DNA of 64,000 bases. Source: Flectonema sp. DT1601. Lineage: Eukaryota > Euglenozoa > Diplonemea > Diplonemida > Diplonemidae. The stretch spans positions 782,001 to 846,000 of the forward strand of contig OZ025825.1 of assembly GCA_964019425.1 (NCBI GenBank), given 5' to 3'. Below, piece after piece: positions 45,599-55,197 of the stretch. Each line of letters begins with the position of its first letter. Positions within the stretch are counted from its first letter, which is position 1. The position numbers and the translations under genes were made by a program. The notes beneath the pieces were generated by a model. It was not told the origin of the DNA, made no database searches, and worked only from the letters and a program-made list of their open reading frames with translations.

Positions 45599-45767
45599 TT
45601 TTAATAAAATTCCCCCTCCTTGCCTTAACTGGAACTGATTTGTTGAATTGATCCTATCTTCTGTTCTATCTTTATTGTGATATCTTACTGTTGGTTATTT
45701 TAGTACAAAATGTATATTTGTGATTATATTTCTCATTCCTAAACGCAGACAAAAGACATCAAACAAT

Positions 45768-48700
45768 ATGAGTGATAGCGAAGATGACCGCAAGCACATC
45801 GATCCGAGTGAGGAGGTCGATGTCGGAGAAGATCCATTCAGCAAACCAGCACCTCCAAAACCTAAGAAAGTTGAGGAGGAAGTTGAAGAAGAGAAAGATA
45901 TCTCTGTTGAACAACCAGAACCAACTAAAGCACCAGTAGAATCAACAATCCAAAGAGAAGAACCTGGATCAAGAGAAGGAACCATTAGAGTTGCTGATCC
46001 GATTGTAGAGGCAGTTGCGGGAATTTCAAAATTCCAATTCAGAGTAACCGATCCAAAGATGACAATGCCAGAGAAAGCAACCGACCTTGGATATTGGATT
46101 TATCACGTAGTCACTAAATGTGAACTTCCAGGATGGGGAAAGAACCTTCGCGTCCCTCGCAGATACAGCGACTTCGTCTGGCTACGTGACGCTGTCTGCT
46201 ACGACAACGCTGGTTGTATTATACCTCCTCTTCCTGAGAAGAATGTAAAGGGGCAGATCGAAAAGATTGTTCTCAGTGACGTATGTCTTTTAAAAGTTTT
46301 CTTCATCAAAACCTATCCAGTTCGGTAAGTCAAATAAAAACAGGCTGATCTTTTGTCGTACCGTCAGCGTGCGATGACTAAATTTCTTTCAGCACTCGCT
46401 GTTCATAAATACGGAAAGGAAAGCGAACATCTTCGGGCTTTCTGTGAGAAGGAAACAAGTGATTGGGAAGCATACAAAACTAGTCACAAGAGAACAGTTG
46501 AAGAAAGAACTGCAACTACTTCAGGTGGAGCTATGTCAAGTATGGTTCAGAAGGGTAAGGAAGGATGGTTTAAGATGTGGAAAAAGAAGGGAGCCGAACA
46601 GACTGCCACTGCCGCGGTATGTGTTTCGTATTAGTTTGAAGTCTTTTAAAACTCATCGGTCGCAATGGTTGGGAGGCACCCTCTCAAATGGTGCAAAGCT
46701 CCCCGCTGGTCGTACCGTATAGCAAGTTGATAGGGTTCTTCGGGACCTTGTCATGTTACGTATATTCCATATTCCAACTTCTATGCTCAGTTGGGCTATT
46801 ATGAAGTTTGGGACAACCATGCGTGATACAGTTTTTTTGAATATTGCTTGTTGTCGGAAATACAATTCCCTTTTACACGCACATGGGGGTTTGTGACGAG
46901 GGAGGGTGTTCCCGATGCCCTCAGTGACTCAAACCATGTGCAAGACTTGTTCTTTCCCCAAATGAGATTGGATTTGAAGAACTAAAATACGATAGTTAAA
47001 ACCTTCTCTTTGTACTCTCCCGATGAGAGATTCCCTTTACTGAAGTACATTTGAGAAAAAGATGCCAACGACATCTTTTTCTCAATAGCCCACGGGATCT
47101 TTCCTGTTGCGACTGAAGTGGTGCAGCTGGAGGTCGTCCAGCTATCTTCCCCCCTGGACGACTACTTGACTTACTTCACCATCAGTCCACCAGTCGGGTT
47201 TGTTGCAGTTGGTGATGAGCCATTCTAAGCTTTTTCGTAAAGCTAGTCCTCCATCATTTGCACATGGCTGCTGCTGAATGGGCAGTCGTTGAACATGGGA
47301 TTGCTGTTGCTGCATCATTGCCTCCATTATCATTCTTCCGTCTGGAATATCCGCACTAACGAGGCTGCAGTACTCGAAGCTCTTATCAGGGAATACCCTT
47401 TCCTTCCACAACTTATCCCACTAGCTGCACCAGCTGTTCGGCCAAGACATTGTCTGGCTTGCAGGTCCTAACTCTGGAGTCTGCGAACACGATCGACTTG
47501 GTCCTTTGCAACAATCCAGCACATGGGGGTTTGTGACGAGGGAGGGTGTTCCCAATTCCCTCAGTGACTCAAACCATGTGCAAGACGCTAATGATTTAAG
47601 CAAACTCTTCATCTTCCTGGAAGGAGGTTGTCTATTCCCCACCTCATTCTCTCACAGTAAGGATGATTTTAACCGACTCCTGAGTAGCTTTTCGCTGCAT
47701 TGCAGATACTGATACGAGTCAAAAGTGCAGGATCAACCACCTGAACAAATTCTGTTTGCCTTCTCGCTTGAGTTGTCTTCTGTCTTGAGCCTCTTCAAAA
47801 GGAGTATTGCACGCCGCCTCCGACTAACCCATTTGGAGTGATAACGGTGACTTGTCCTCTCCAAGACTTCGATAATTTATTTTTGTTCAGATCTCCAACT
47901 CGGTCGCAATGGTTGGGAGGCACCCTCTCAAATGGTGCAAAGCTCCCCGCTGGTCGTACCGTATAGCAAGTTGATAGGGTTCTTGCGCTCGCTCCAGTGC
48001 TGAATTAGCTGTCTGGCCGACGTATATTACTTTGCCGTCGGAGCGCCTAAACAGTGCATAGATTACACCGCGAGAAGTGCGGGTTGTTTTCCGCGGATTT
48101 TACGACGAGAGAAGTTTCTTCTTAGAAATGACATCCTTTGCCTATTGCAGCTCAGGACCTTGTCATGTTACGTATATTCCATATTCCAACTTCTATGCTC
48201 AGTTGGGCTATTATGAAGTTTGGGACAACCATGCGTGATACAGTCTTTTTGAATATTGCTTGCTGTCGGCAATACAATTCCCTTTTACACGCACATGGGG
48301 GTTTGTGACGAGGGAGGGTGTTCCCGATGCCCTCAGTGACTCAAACCATGTGCAAGACTTGTTCTTTCCCCAAATGAGATTGAATATGATGAGGTAATCT
48401 CTTTATGTAACTGTCTTGACTGGAGGTTGTTTTGATTTGGTTAAGATAAGATCACAAGAAGGATGTGAAAGCTAATTCCCTTTTACACGCACATGGGGGT
48501 TTGTGACGGGGGAGGGTGTTCCCGATGCCCTCAGTGACTCAAACCATGTGCAAGACATCTCGTACTGAATGTGATGTGATGTTCATTAGTCTTCAGTAGT
48601 GAATAATATTAAAACAAAACAAACAGGAATCTGAAAAGAATCTGAAGCTCGAAGATCGTAAAACATACGCCAAGAACATGGAGGATGCGCTCAGTCTCGC

Positions 48701-49286
48701 GCAGGACAGATTAAAACGTCACATCGACAACAGAACTGGTATTTCAAAATCTTTGTCTGAGTTGTCGTCCTTTCTCTGTTCGACTGGTGAGTTGGAATCT
48801 ACAGCTGATCAGAATTTAGGTTCTGATTTGAAGAACAGCGGAACGTACACCAACCTCCTGAGTAAACTTGCACAAGCTCAGGCTGCGAAGGAAAACATGC
48901 AAGTACTCGAAGTACTGAAGTACTACATTGGTTGTTATGTTGCTATCAAAGAAGAAATCAGAAGAATTCAAAGAATGCAAGTCACTATGAAAGTTTGTAA
49001 AGAAGATGTCGATTCAGCAAACGCAGCTCTTACGAAGGCTGCCGGTACAAAGATGGCAAAGGCAGAACAAAACAAGGGAATTGCAGACCGTAAGTACAAA
49101 GACGCCAAAGAACGCTATGAAAAAGCCTGTATCCTCTTCGACGAGGAATACGCTGATTTCCACGCGAACAAGAAAAGAGACTTTAAAAAAGTTCAGCAGA
49201 CATTCGTCCAGCTACAAATTCAGTTTGGAAGACAAACCGAAAAACTTGACCACGCTCCTATCCAGCCAGCTGTCTTTGGCCAATAG
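45768..49286 (+). CDS. PX-BAR sorting nexin (SNX1/2, Vps5-like), three exons
   Basis: A retromer-type sorting nexin of about 481 residues that should bind phosphoinositides and bend endosomal membranes. Exon 1 is 45768-46280, exon 2 is 46344-46616 and exon 3 is 48627-49286; all junctions are phase 0. Donors are GTATGT in both introns; acceptors are AAAAACAG and CAAACAG. The acidic N-terminus is followed by a PX domain from about residue 85 to 205 with RRYSDF, PPLPEK and RQRAMTKFL, then a BAR region in exon 3 (DRKTYAKNMEDALSLAQDRL... KKVQQTFVQLQIQFGRQ). ATG 45768 lies 19 bases after an acceptor-like AAACGCAG. The 63-base first intron is typical here. The 2,010-base second intron is filled with repeats described separately. 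Confidence 0.9.
46879..46941 (+). repeat. 63-nt hairpin unit, copy 1
   Basis: Starts GCACATGG and ends CCATGTGC, with inner pairing blocks GTTTG/CAAAC and GAGGG/CCCTC. The other copies are 47519-47581, 48291-48353 and 48489-48551, all exactly 63 nt, with only a few substitutions. Confidence 0.8.
47051..47085. repeat. Perfect 14-bp hairpin
   Basis: TTGAGAAAAAGATG pairs perfectly with CATCTTTTTCTCAA across a 7-base loop. It lies between the repeat blocks and may mark an element end. Confidence 0.75.
47200..47586 (+). mobile_element. Possible non-LTR retrotransposon endonuclease remnant
   Basis: One frame reads LTLESANTIDLVLCNNPA, close to the N-x-LDLVL-x-N segment of LINE apurinic-type endonucleases. 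Shortly after, in a neighbouring frame, LSDSNHV occurs where such enzymes have SDHNxV. A VAVGDEPF stretch upstream could correspond to GDFNxP. The sequence is degenerate. The opposite strand also carries an open frame of about 90 codons (47142-47411) that I cannot assign. Confidence 0.35.
47519..47581 (+). repeat. 63-nt hairpin unit, copy 2
   Basis: The most diverged copy, differing in the loop (CCCAATTCCCTC). It overlaps the endonuclease-like remnant. Confidence 0.8.
47985..48083 (-). mobile_element. GIY-YIG nuclease remnant (Penelope-like or homing type)
   Basis: On the minus strand the frame reads TSRGVIYALFRRSDGK then VIYVGQTANSALERAQ. This has the GIY (GVIY) and YIG (YVG-QT) halves of the GIY-YIG nuclease fold at normal spacing, followed by a helix with the expected Arg. 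Penelope-like elements end in such a domain, and some homing endonucleases and repair nucleases also have it. It is only a short fragment in an intron. Flanking frames are decayed and I recognise no reverse transcriptase. Confidence 0.45.
48291..48353 (+). repeat. 63-nt hairpin unit, copy 3
   Basis: Shares long flanks with copy 1 as part of the larger duplicated block. Confidence 0.8.
48489..48551 (+). repeat. 63-nt hairpin unit, copy 4
   Basis: Shares only about 15 bases of left flank (AATTCCCTTTTACAC) with copies 1 and 3, so it marks the boundary of the mobile or duplicated unit. Confidence 0.8.
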
Positions 49287-49920
49287 ACAACTATTGGTTT
49301 TGTTTGGGACTTCTAACTTTATAATAAAATAATCGTCAAAAGGCCATTTCATTGTAGGCCTTTGTACCAACACATCTGATTGTCTGCAGGGATGTTTCGT
49401 CATCTCGTTGACGTTGAGAAGAGCTTTCCCTGATGGAGTGTTCTTCAATTCGTGTTTTTAAGTTATCTGAAGTAAGTTGCGCGCAATAACTTTGAAGCCG
49501 CAGCCAGCAGAACGCTTACCTCTCTTGTATGTGTGAATGAGTTCTGAACTGAATTTGCAGAAGGAAAAAAAAAAAAAAAATAATAATAACAATAACAATA
49601 ACAATAACAACAACACGCATTCGTAGTGCGCTGAGTTAAAAATCTAATTTTACGAAATTTTGTGTTCAGAGAGGTTTAAAAAGGACAAAAAAAAAAAAAA
49701 AGAAGAAAAGAATATAGAAAAAGAAGAAGAAAGAACTTCAGCTCCCTACAAAAATAGGATTCGAAAATATGAATGATTCTTGCTCAATGTTTGGTGCTTT
49801 ATTTCAACTCAAATAGAAGTCTTCATGTGTCATCCCCCGACCTGAAGTCGAGTCAAAGAGTCGCAAAGAAAATTGTTATCTTTTTTTCTAGTGTTCTATA
49901 GTAAATATGAGTTGGAATGT

Positions 49921-49963
<43 letters not shown>

Positions 49964-50158
49964 CCCCGAATTCCCCCCCGCTGCGTGAGGATTTAAGAAA
50001 AAAAATAAAAAAAAAAAATGAAAAAAAAATAGTAGTTACTGTCTTGTAATGAAATGTTGTTTGACACCCAAATCTGAGCTAATCATTTCCGGAAAAGTAA
50101 ATTTTATTTTTTTATAAAGGAAAAAAAAAAAAAAAAAAAAAAACACACATCTAAAAAA
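49287..50158. other. Intergenic region with homopolymers
   Basis: About 870 bases with a microsatellite of AATAAC/AACAAC type at about 49580-49615, a T run of about 30 near 49932-49963, and A runs to 50143. No gene is seen. A T-rich tract ending AAAG near 50118 is the only acceptor candidate before the next gene. Confidence 0.5.
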
Positions 50159-50815
50159 ATGTTTCATCGAACAGTACTTCGACTTCACAAACAGCGAATA
50201 GCAGTATTCGGAGCAACGATGGATCCTCCAACAGCAGGTCATATGTTGTGTATTGGTGAACTAATTAATGGAAAGCATGCTGACAAAGTCTTAGTCGTCC
50301 CTTGTGGTGATAGAGAAGACAAGTTAACTATGAGTAGATACCATCACAGGTTGGAATTAACTGAGCTGTCAGTGAATGGATATTTTGGAAAGACAGATAA
50401 AATAGTAATAGAGGACATCGAACGTGATCAACCAAAAGGGTTTGCGACTTATGATTTATTAAAGTTACTGTCGACTAAGTATAGCGATTCTAAATTATCA
50501 TTTATTGTTGGATCCGATTGGTTAGAAAACAGTTCATCAATTGTTGAATGGCCATCTTTAGAAGGAAAGACTGGAGATAAACTTATTGCGGAATTCGATT
50601 TCACTGTCGTTCCGAGACCAGGATACCCTCATCCATCATCTCTTCCTCTTCCAAGTGATCGATTTAAAGTCGCTTCTGACCTGATTGGAGCACCTCTCTC
50701 ATCGACGTATATCAGAGAGAGCATACGCAATGATACATCGATATATGGACTTGTTCATCCTTCTGTGATTAAATATATTGAAAATCATAATCTCTATTCA
50801 CCTTTAAAGTGTTAG
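50159..50815 (+). CDS. Nicotinamide/nicotinate mononucleotide adenylyltransferase-like protein
   Basis: A 218-residue nucleotidyltransferase of the NadD/NMNAT type, which joins NMN or NaMN to AMP in NAD synthesis. The signature GATMDPPTAGH at 18-28 is the (T/H)xGH nucleotide-binding motif; the first His is Thr here, which the superfamily allows. SFIVGSDWL at about 119 fits the substrate-binding segment, and LSSTYIRESI at about 180 is the ISSTxIR motif. No targeting peptide is obvious. Some superfamily members are cytidylyltransferases or coenzyme A enzymes, but the GSDWL and SSTYIR spacing favours NMNAT. Confidence 0.78.
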   Translation: MFHRTVLRLHKQRIAVFGATMDPPTAGHMLCIGELINGKHADKVLVVPCGDREDKLTMSRYHHRLELTELSVNGYFGKTDKIVIEDIERDQPKGFATYDLLKLLSTKYSDSKLSFIVGSDWLENSSSIVEWPSLEGKTGDKLIAEFDFTVVPRPGYPHPSSLPLPSDRFKVASDLIGAPLSSTYIRESIRNDTSIYGLVHPSVIKYIENHNLYSPLKC

Positions 50816-51161
50816 AAGTACTCTGACTACTGTAATTGAATACAACAACAAGGGAGTCTATCCTATCCATAAGTAGGGAAATATAATAAATATTTTCCAG
50901 ACTGAACTGCAAATAGCTTTGTAACCAACACCCACTAACACATAAATAACACAGCAAGTCAACGTGCTGTAGTTTTGTTTGTTTTGTTAAGAGCGATGCT
51001 TAAGCACCTCTAAACCGATTTAAGATCTGCGACCGAAGATGCAACACTTTGCTCCTCCTTTCCTCGTATTGTGTTGCTTTGATTTGAGGTGCTGATGATG
51101 GAATAGCTCACAAGTTTTAAAGTTTATTCTCGTTACCCCCATCAGAGCTTCTCACCACAAA
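50816..51161. other. Intergenic region before RPL3 copy 1
   Basis: About 350 bases with no gene. It ends in a pyrimidine-rich tract CTCGTTACCCCCATCAG (AG at 51145), 16 bases before the RPL3 start. Confidence 0.55.
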
Positions 51162-52346
51162 ATGTCTCACCGTAAGTTCGAAGTACCACGTCACGGTCAT
51201 TTGGGTTACCTCCCACGTAAGAGATGTCGTCACATCAGAGGACGTGTCAGATCATTCCCAATTGACGACGCTGCTCAGGAGCCACACTTGACCGCGTTCA
51301 TGGGATACAAGGCGGGTATGACCCACATTGTCCGTGAGCTTGACAGAGCTGGATCCAAGATGCACAAGAAGGAGGTCTGCGAGCCAGTCACCATCCTTGA
51401 CGTCCCAGAGATGGTTGTTGTTGGTATCGTCGGATACAAGCCAACTGCCCGTGGTCTCCGTGCCGTCACCACCGTGTGGGCCCAGAAGCTTGGAGAGGCG
51501 ATGCTCCGTCGTTACTACAAAAGCTGGTTCTCATCGAAGCAGAAGGCTTTCACCAAGTACGTTGCTGACTACGAGAAGAACGCTGCCAGCAGAGAAACCA
51601 CCTTCGGACGCATGGCCAAGCACGCGACCGTTCTCCGTGTGTTGGCACACACCAGCCCAAGCGCCTTGAAATTGGGAAGCAAGAAGGCTCAGGTCTGTGA
51701 GATTCAGATCAACGGAGGAGACATGGCGCAGAAGATCAAGTACGCCCAGTCCCTTTTGGAGAAGAAGGTGACCGTTGACCAGGTTTTCACTGAGTCCGAG
51801 AGATGTGATGTTATCGGAGTCAGCAAGGGTCACGGTATGGAGGGTGTGACCCACAGATGGGGAGTCAGCAGACTTCCAAGAAAGTCTCACAGAGGTCTTC
51901 GTAAGGTTGCCTGTATTGGAGCATGGCATCCTTCCAGAGTCTCGTACTCTGTTGCCCGTGCTGGTCAGAACGGATTCCATCACCGTACTGAGTTGAACAA
52001 GAAGATTTACAAAATCGGAGTTGAGGCTGCCAAGGCTGAGAACGGTAACGCCACCACCTCAATCGACATCACCGGAAAGGACATCACTCCATTGGGAGGA
52101 TTCCCTCACTACGGAGTTGTTAACAACCAGTACGTCATGTTGAAGGGTTCATGCCCTGGACCAGTGAAGCGTGTCATCACCCTTCGTCGTCCACTTGCCC
52201 CACAAACCAGCAGAGCTGCTCAGGAACAAATCGACTTGAAGTTCATCGACACCTCATCCAAGATGGGACACGGTCACTTCCAGACCCAGACTGAGAGAGC
52301 AAAGTTCATGGGACTCCGTAAGAAGGACATCCAGAAGCAGGCATAA
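51162..52346 (+). CDS. RPL3: Large-subunit ribosomal protein L3 (uL3), copy 1
   Basis: A 394-residue ribosomal protein that reaches the peptidyl transferase centre. It begins [21 protein letters not shown], the conserved eukaryotic start, and continues with [48 protein letters not shown] and the basic C-terminus. Length fits the family (about 390-405). Codon use is strongly biased to C- and G-ending codons (AAG, GGA, CGT, ACC), unlike neighbouring genes, as expected for high expression. The protein is identical to copy 2, and the coding DNA differs at four synonymous sites that I could find. Near-identity begins at the acceptor CAG 16 bases before ATG and ends at GTGGTATGT about 40 bases after the stop. 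Confidence 0.97.
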   Translation: MSHRKFEVPRHGHLGYLPRKRCRHIRGRVRSFPIDDAAQEPHLTAFMGYKAGMTHIVRELDRAGSKMHKKEVCEPVTILDVPEMVVVGIVGYKPTARGLRAVTTVWAQKLGEAMLRRYYKSWFSSKQKAFTKYVADYEKNAASRETTFGRMAKHATVLRVLAHTSPSALKLGSKKAQVCEIQINGGDMAQKIKYAQSLLEKKVTVDQVFTESERCDVIGVSKGHGMEGVTHRWGVSRLPRKSHRGLRKVACIGAWHPSRVSYSVARAGQNGFHHRTELNKKIYKIGVEAAKAENGNATTSIDITGKDITPLGGFPHYGVVNNQYVMLKGSCPGPVKRVITLRRPLAPQTSRAAQEQIDLKFIDTSSKMGHGHFQTQTERAKFMGLRKKDIQKQA

Positions 52347-53599
52347 ACACTTAGCTGATGAGGTTGGTGTTGTGGTATGTAATCCGTCACATTTATTTAG
52401 ATCTAGTCTTGCCCCTCCCAGCCTCCACATTCGGAAGAAGGCTATGACCAAAGTTAGCGGGACCAACCACTTGCTCTGGGGTACCTCGGTAGCGTTCAGC
52501 AGTATTGTGATCCGACTCGTGGATCTCGCTTCCATCAAATATGTAATCCGTTACATCCACAGCCGCGTTACCAATCCAAGGGGAATGGTCCTCACATAAA
52601 TCCTTCGACGTACTAGCTAACAGGCCAGAACCGAGAAAAAACCCACATACTGATGCGTTTGCCATGGCTTGCAAGTCTATACTATATATATATAATAATG
52701 TACTCCATTGTGTAGTATATTATGGTTGCTATCTTAGCTATTCTATAACGGAGCTTTATATTTTGTAATTTTTTTTAATTCCAAGATTTAACCTTCATTA
52801 CTTACTTTAGTATTATAAAGGTTTATTACTGTTTCTATTGTGAAACTTATCACCCTTTTGGGTATGCCCATTCTCAACCAGGTATTTGGTAATCACGTTA
52901 ATCTCTTATATAATTCTCTCTGAGTTGGGTGATTCACGGTTTAAACTCGTTAGACCTTACGATACGGTCGTTCTTTTTTTTTTTTTTTTTGCATTTAACA
53001 AAGTATTGTAGGAACGAAAAATAATGTTGGGCAGCACACGTAAACCTCCTTTAGTTTTATCAGTTTAAGTCGGTTCACGGGGGGTTTCGTGACACAAACA
53101 AAAACATCACAACAAAGTGTTCTTTTGACTAATAATAGTTTAAGATAAAAGTCAATTTTTTTTTTTTTTTTTTTTTAAAATCTATCTTAGATGATAAAGT
53201 GAACAACAAGTTCTGAAAACAAAACAAAACCAAAACAGTACCTCATTGTGAAGTGCACAAGTAGTCCGCTGTAAACAATGGCACATAAAGCCGCAGCGGG
53301 GGGGGTGGTAAGCTCTTATGAAAAGAAAACATTAAAAAAAAAAACATTCAAAAAAAATAAAAAGAGTCTTTGATATCAGATAATGTAAAGCGTCACCCAA
53401 CAGTTATTTATTATTTCCTTCTTCAGGTGAACTGATGACTGATATCAGTTGTCAGGTTGTGTTGTTCAGGTGGCTCTCATTACGGATCTGTTATTGTTGT
53501 CGCTTTGTAATGATGTCACGTGGTAAGATGCGTCCACTTTGTTACTCTCTGTTTTCTTGTTGTATGCTCATTCTCTTCCCCAGAGCTTCTCACCACAAA
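52347..53599. other. Spacer between the two RPL3 copies
   Basis: About 1.25 kb. It starts with the roughly 35-base 3' block shared with copy 2. A GC-richer part at about 52390-52675 has open frames on both strands that I cannot assign; ATGTAATCCGT-ACAT occurs twice near its ends. The duplicated element 53024-53102 and T/A runs follow. A pyrimidine tract ending CTTCCCCAG (AG at 53583) precedes copy 2. Confidence 0.55.
53024..53102 (+). ncRNA. Duplicated structured element, copy 2 (candidate non-coding RNA)
   Basis: Matches 7244-7312 over nearly its full length, with small insertions. It keeps GGCAGCACAC, the AAGTCGGTTCACGG block and the TCACG/CGTGA hairpin. It lies next to a T run of about 17. 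Confidence 0.4.
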
Positions 53600-54784
53600 A
53601 TGTCTCACCGTAAGTTCGAAGTACCACGTCACGGTCATTTGGGTTACCTCCCACGTAAGAGATGTCGTCACATCAGAGGACGTGTCAGATCATTCCCAAT
53701 TGACGACGCTGCTCAGGAGCCACACTTGACCGCGTTCATGGGATACAAGGCGGGTATGACCCACATTGTCCGTGAGCTTGACAGAGCTGGATCCAAGATG
53801 CACAAGAAGGAGGTCTGCGAGCCAGTCACCATCCTTGACGTCCCAGAGATGGTTGTTGTTGGTATCGTAGGATACAAGCCAACTGCCCGTGGTCTCCGTG
53901 CCGTCACCACCGTGTGGGCCCAGAAGCTTGGAGAGGCGATGCTCCGTCGTTACTACAAAAGCTGGTTCTCATCGAAGCAGAAGGCTTTCACCAAGTACGT
54001 TGCTGACTACGAGAAGAACGCTGCCAGCAGAGAAACCACCTTCGGACGCATGGCCAAGCACGCAACCGTTCTCCGTGTGTTGGCACACACCAGCCCAAGC
54101 GCCTTGAAATTGGGAAGCAAGAAGGCTCAGGTCTGTGAGATTCAGATCAACGGAGGAGACATGGCGCAGAAGATCAAGTACGCCCAGTCCCTTTTGGAGA
54201 AGAAGGTGACCGTTGACCAGGTTTTCACTGAGTCCGAGAGATGTGATGTTATCGGAGTCAGCAAGGGTCACGGTATGGAGGGTGTGACCCACAGATGGGG
54301 AGTCAGCAGACTTCCAAGAAAGTCCCACAGAGGTCTTCGTAAGGTTGCCTGTATTGGAGCATGGCATCCTTCCAGAGTCTCGTACTCTGTTGCCCGTGCT
54401 GGTCAGAACGGATTCCATCACCGTACTGAGTTGAACAAGAAGATTTACAAAATCGGAGTTGAGGCTGCCAAGGCTGAGAACGGTAACGCCACCACCTCGA
54501 TCGACATCACCGGAAAGGACATCACTCCATTGGGAGGATTCCCTCACTACGGAGTTGTTAACAACCAGTACGTCATGTTGAAGGGTTCATGCCCTGGACC
54601 AGTGAAGCGTGTCATCACCCTTCGTCGTCCACTTGCCCCACAAACCAGCAGAGCTGCTCAGGAACAAATCGACTTGAAGTTCATCGACACCTCATCCAAG
54701 ATGGGACACGGTCACTTCCAGACCCAGACTGAGAGAGCAAAGTTCATGGGACTCCGTAAGAAGGACATCCAGAAGCAGGCATAA
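53600..54784 (+). CDS. RPL3: Large-subunit ribosomal protein L3 (uL3), copy 2
   Basis: The encoded protein is identical to that of copy 1. The frame stays open upstream to about 53435, but that extension is not shared with copy 1, contains the acceptor CAG at 53583 and has no ribosomal similarity, so MSHRKFEV at 53600 is the start. The four synonymous differences from copy 1 and the different flanking sequence show a recent duplication or ongoing gene conversion limited to the exon and its splice-like borders. Confidence 0.97.
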   Translation: MSHRKFEVPRHGHLGYLPRKRCRHIRGRVRSFPIDDAAQEPHLTAFMGYKAGMTHIVRELDRAGSKMHKKEVCEPVTILDVPEMVVVGIVGYKPTARGLRAVTTVWAQKLGEAMLRRYYKSWFSSKQKAFTKYVADYEKNAASRETTFGRMAKHATVLRVLAHTSPSALKLGSKKAQVCEIQINGGDMAQKIKYAQSLLEKKVTVDQVFTESERCDVIGVSKGHGMEGVTHRWGVSRLPRKSHRGLRKVACIGAWHPSRVSYSVARAGQNGFHHRTELNKKIYKIGVEAAKAENGNATTSIDITGKDITPLGGFPHYGVVNNQYVMLKGSCPGPVKRVITLRRPLAPQTSRAAQEQIDLKFIDTSSKMGHGHFQTQTERAKFMGLRKKDIQKQA

Positions 54785-55197
54785 ACACTTAGCTGATGAG
54801 GTTGGTGTTGTGGTATGTGATGTTTGTTATATTTAAGAATCTCAAACAGCAAAAATCTAATATCACTTCAAACAGTTCTACATGAGGACAGCCTACCTGT
54901 TGCTATCGCATTTAGTCATTAGCTAAAATCTCCTCTCCAAAAAAAAAAAAAAACTTTTTTCATTCCGCGGACCCCTCCAGAGGAGTTCGATTTGCATTTT
55001 TTTTCCATTTTACTTTTCTTCGCTCGATCAAAAACAGGATATTGTACTCTTGATGGTTTCTTTATATTATCTTCTTGTACAGGTTGAAGGAAAAACATAA
55101 AGTAAAGAAGAAGAATTATTCTAATTTAGTTAGTTGGTGTTTGACTTCCCAAATAATTAGAGATTTTGTTTCATCAGCAGGACGACGAAAACATAAA
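54785..55197. other. Intergenic region
   Basis: About 410 bases with no gene. The first roughly 35 repeat the 3' block of RPL3 copy 1. CTTCTTGTACAG (AG at 55082) and TCATCAGCAG (about 55180) are both acceptor candidates for the next gene. Confidence 0.5.

Larger units (their letters stand above)
46617..48626 (+). other. Second sorting nexin intron, packed with repeat debris
   Basis: 2,010 bases with GTATGT donor and CAAACAG acceptor. It holds two copies of an 84-bp block (46657-46740, 47901-47984), two copies of a block of about 228 bp (46743-46971, 48155-48382), four copies of a 63-nt hairpin unit, a long perfect hairpin, and coding remnants of retroelement type. In the first copy the two large blocks are nearly adjacent; in the second they are separated by about 170 bp containing the GIY-YIG motif. 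Confidence 0.75.

Noticed and set aside
52393-52674. Minus-strand frame of 93 codons and an overlapping plus-strand frame between the RPL3 copies
   Set aside because: Neither shows a recognisable motif or start context. Both strands being open reflects composition.
53435-53599. N-terminal extension of RPL3 copy 2
   Set aside because: Open by chance: it is absent from copy 1, unlike ribosomal proteins, and contains the acceptor CAG at 53583.
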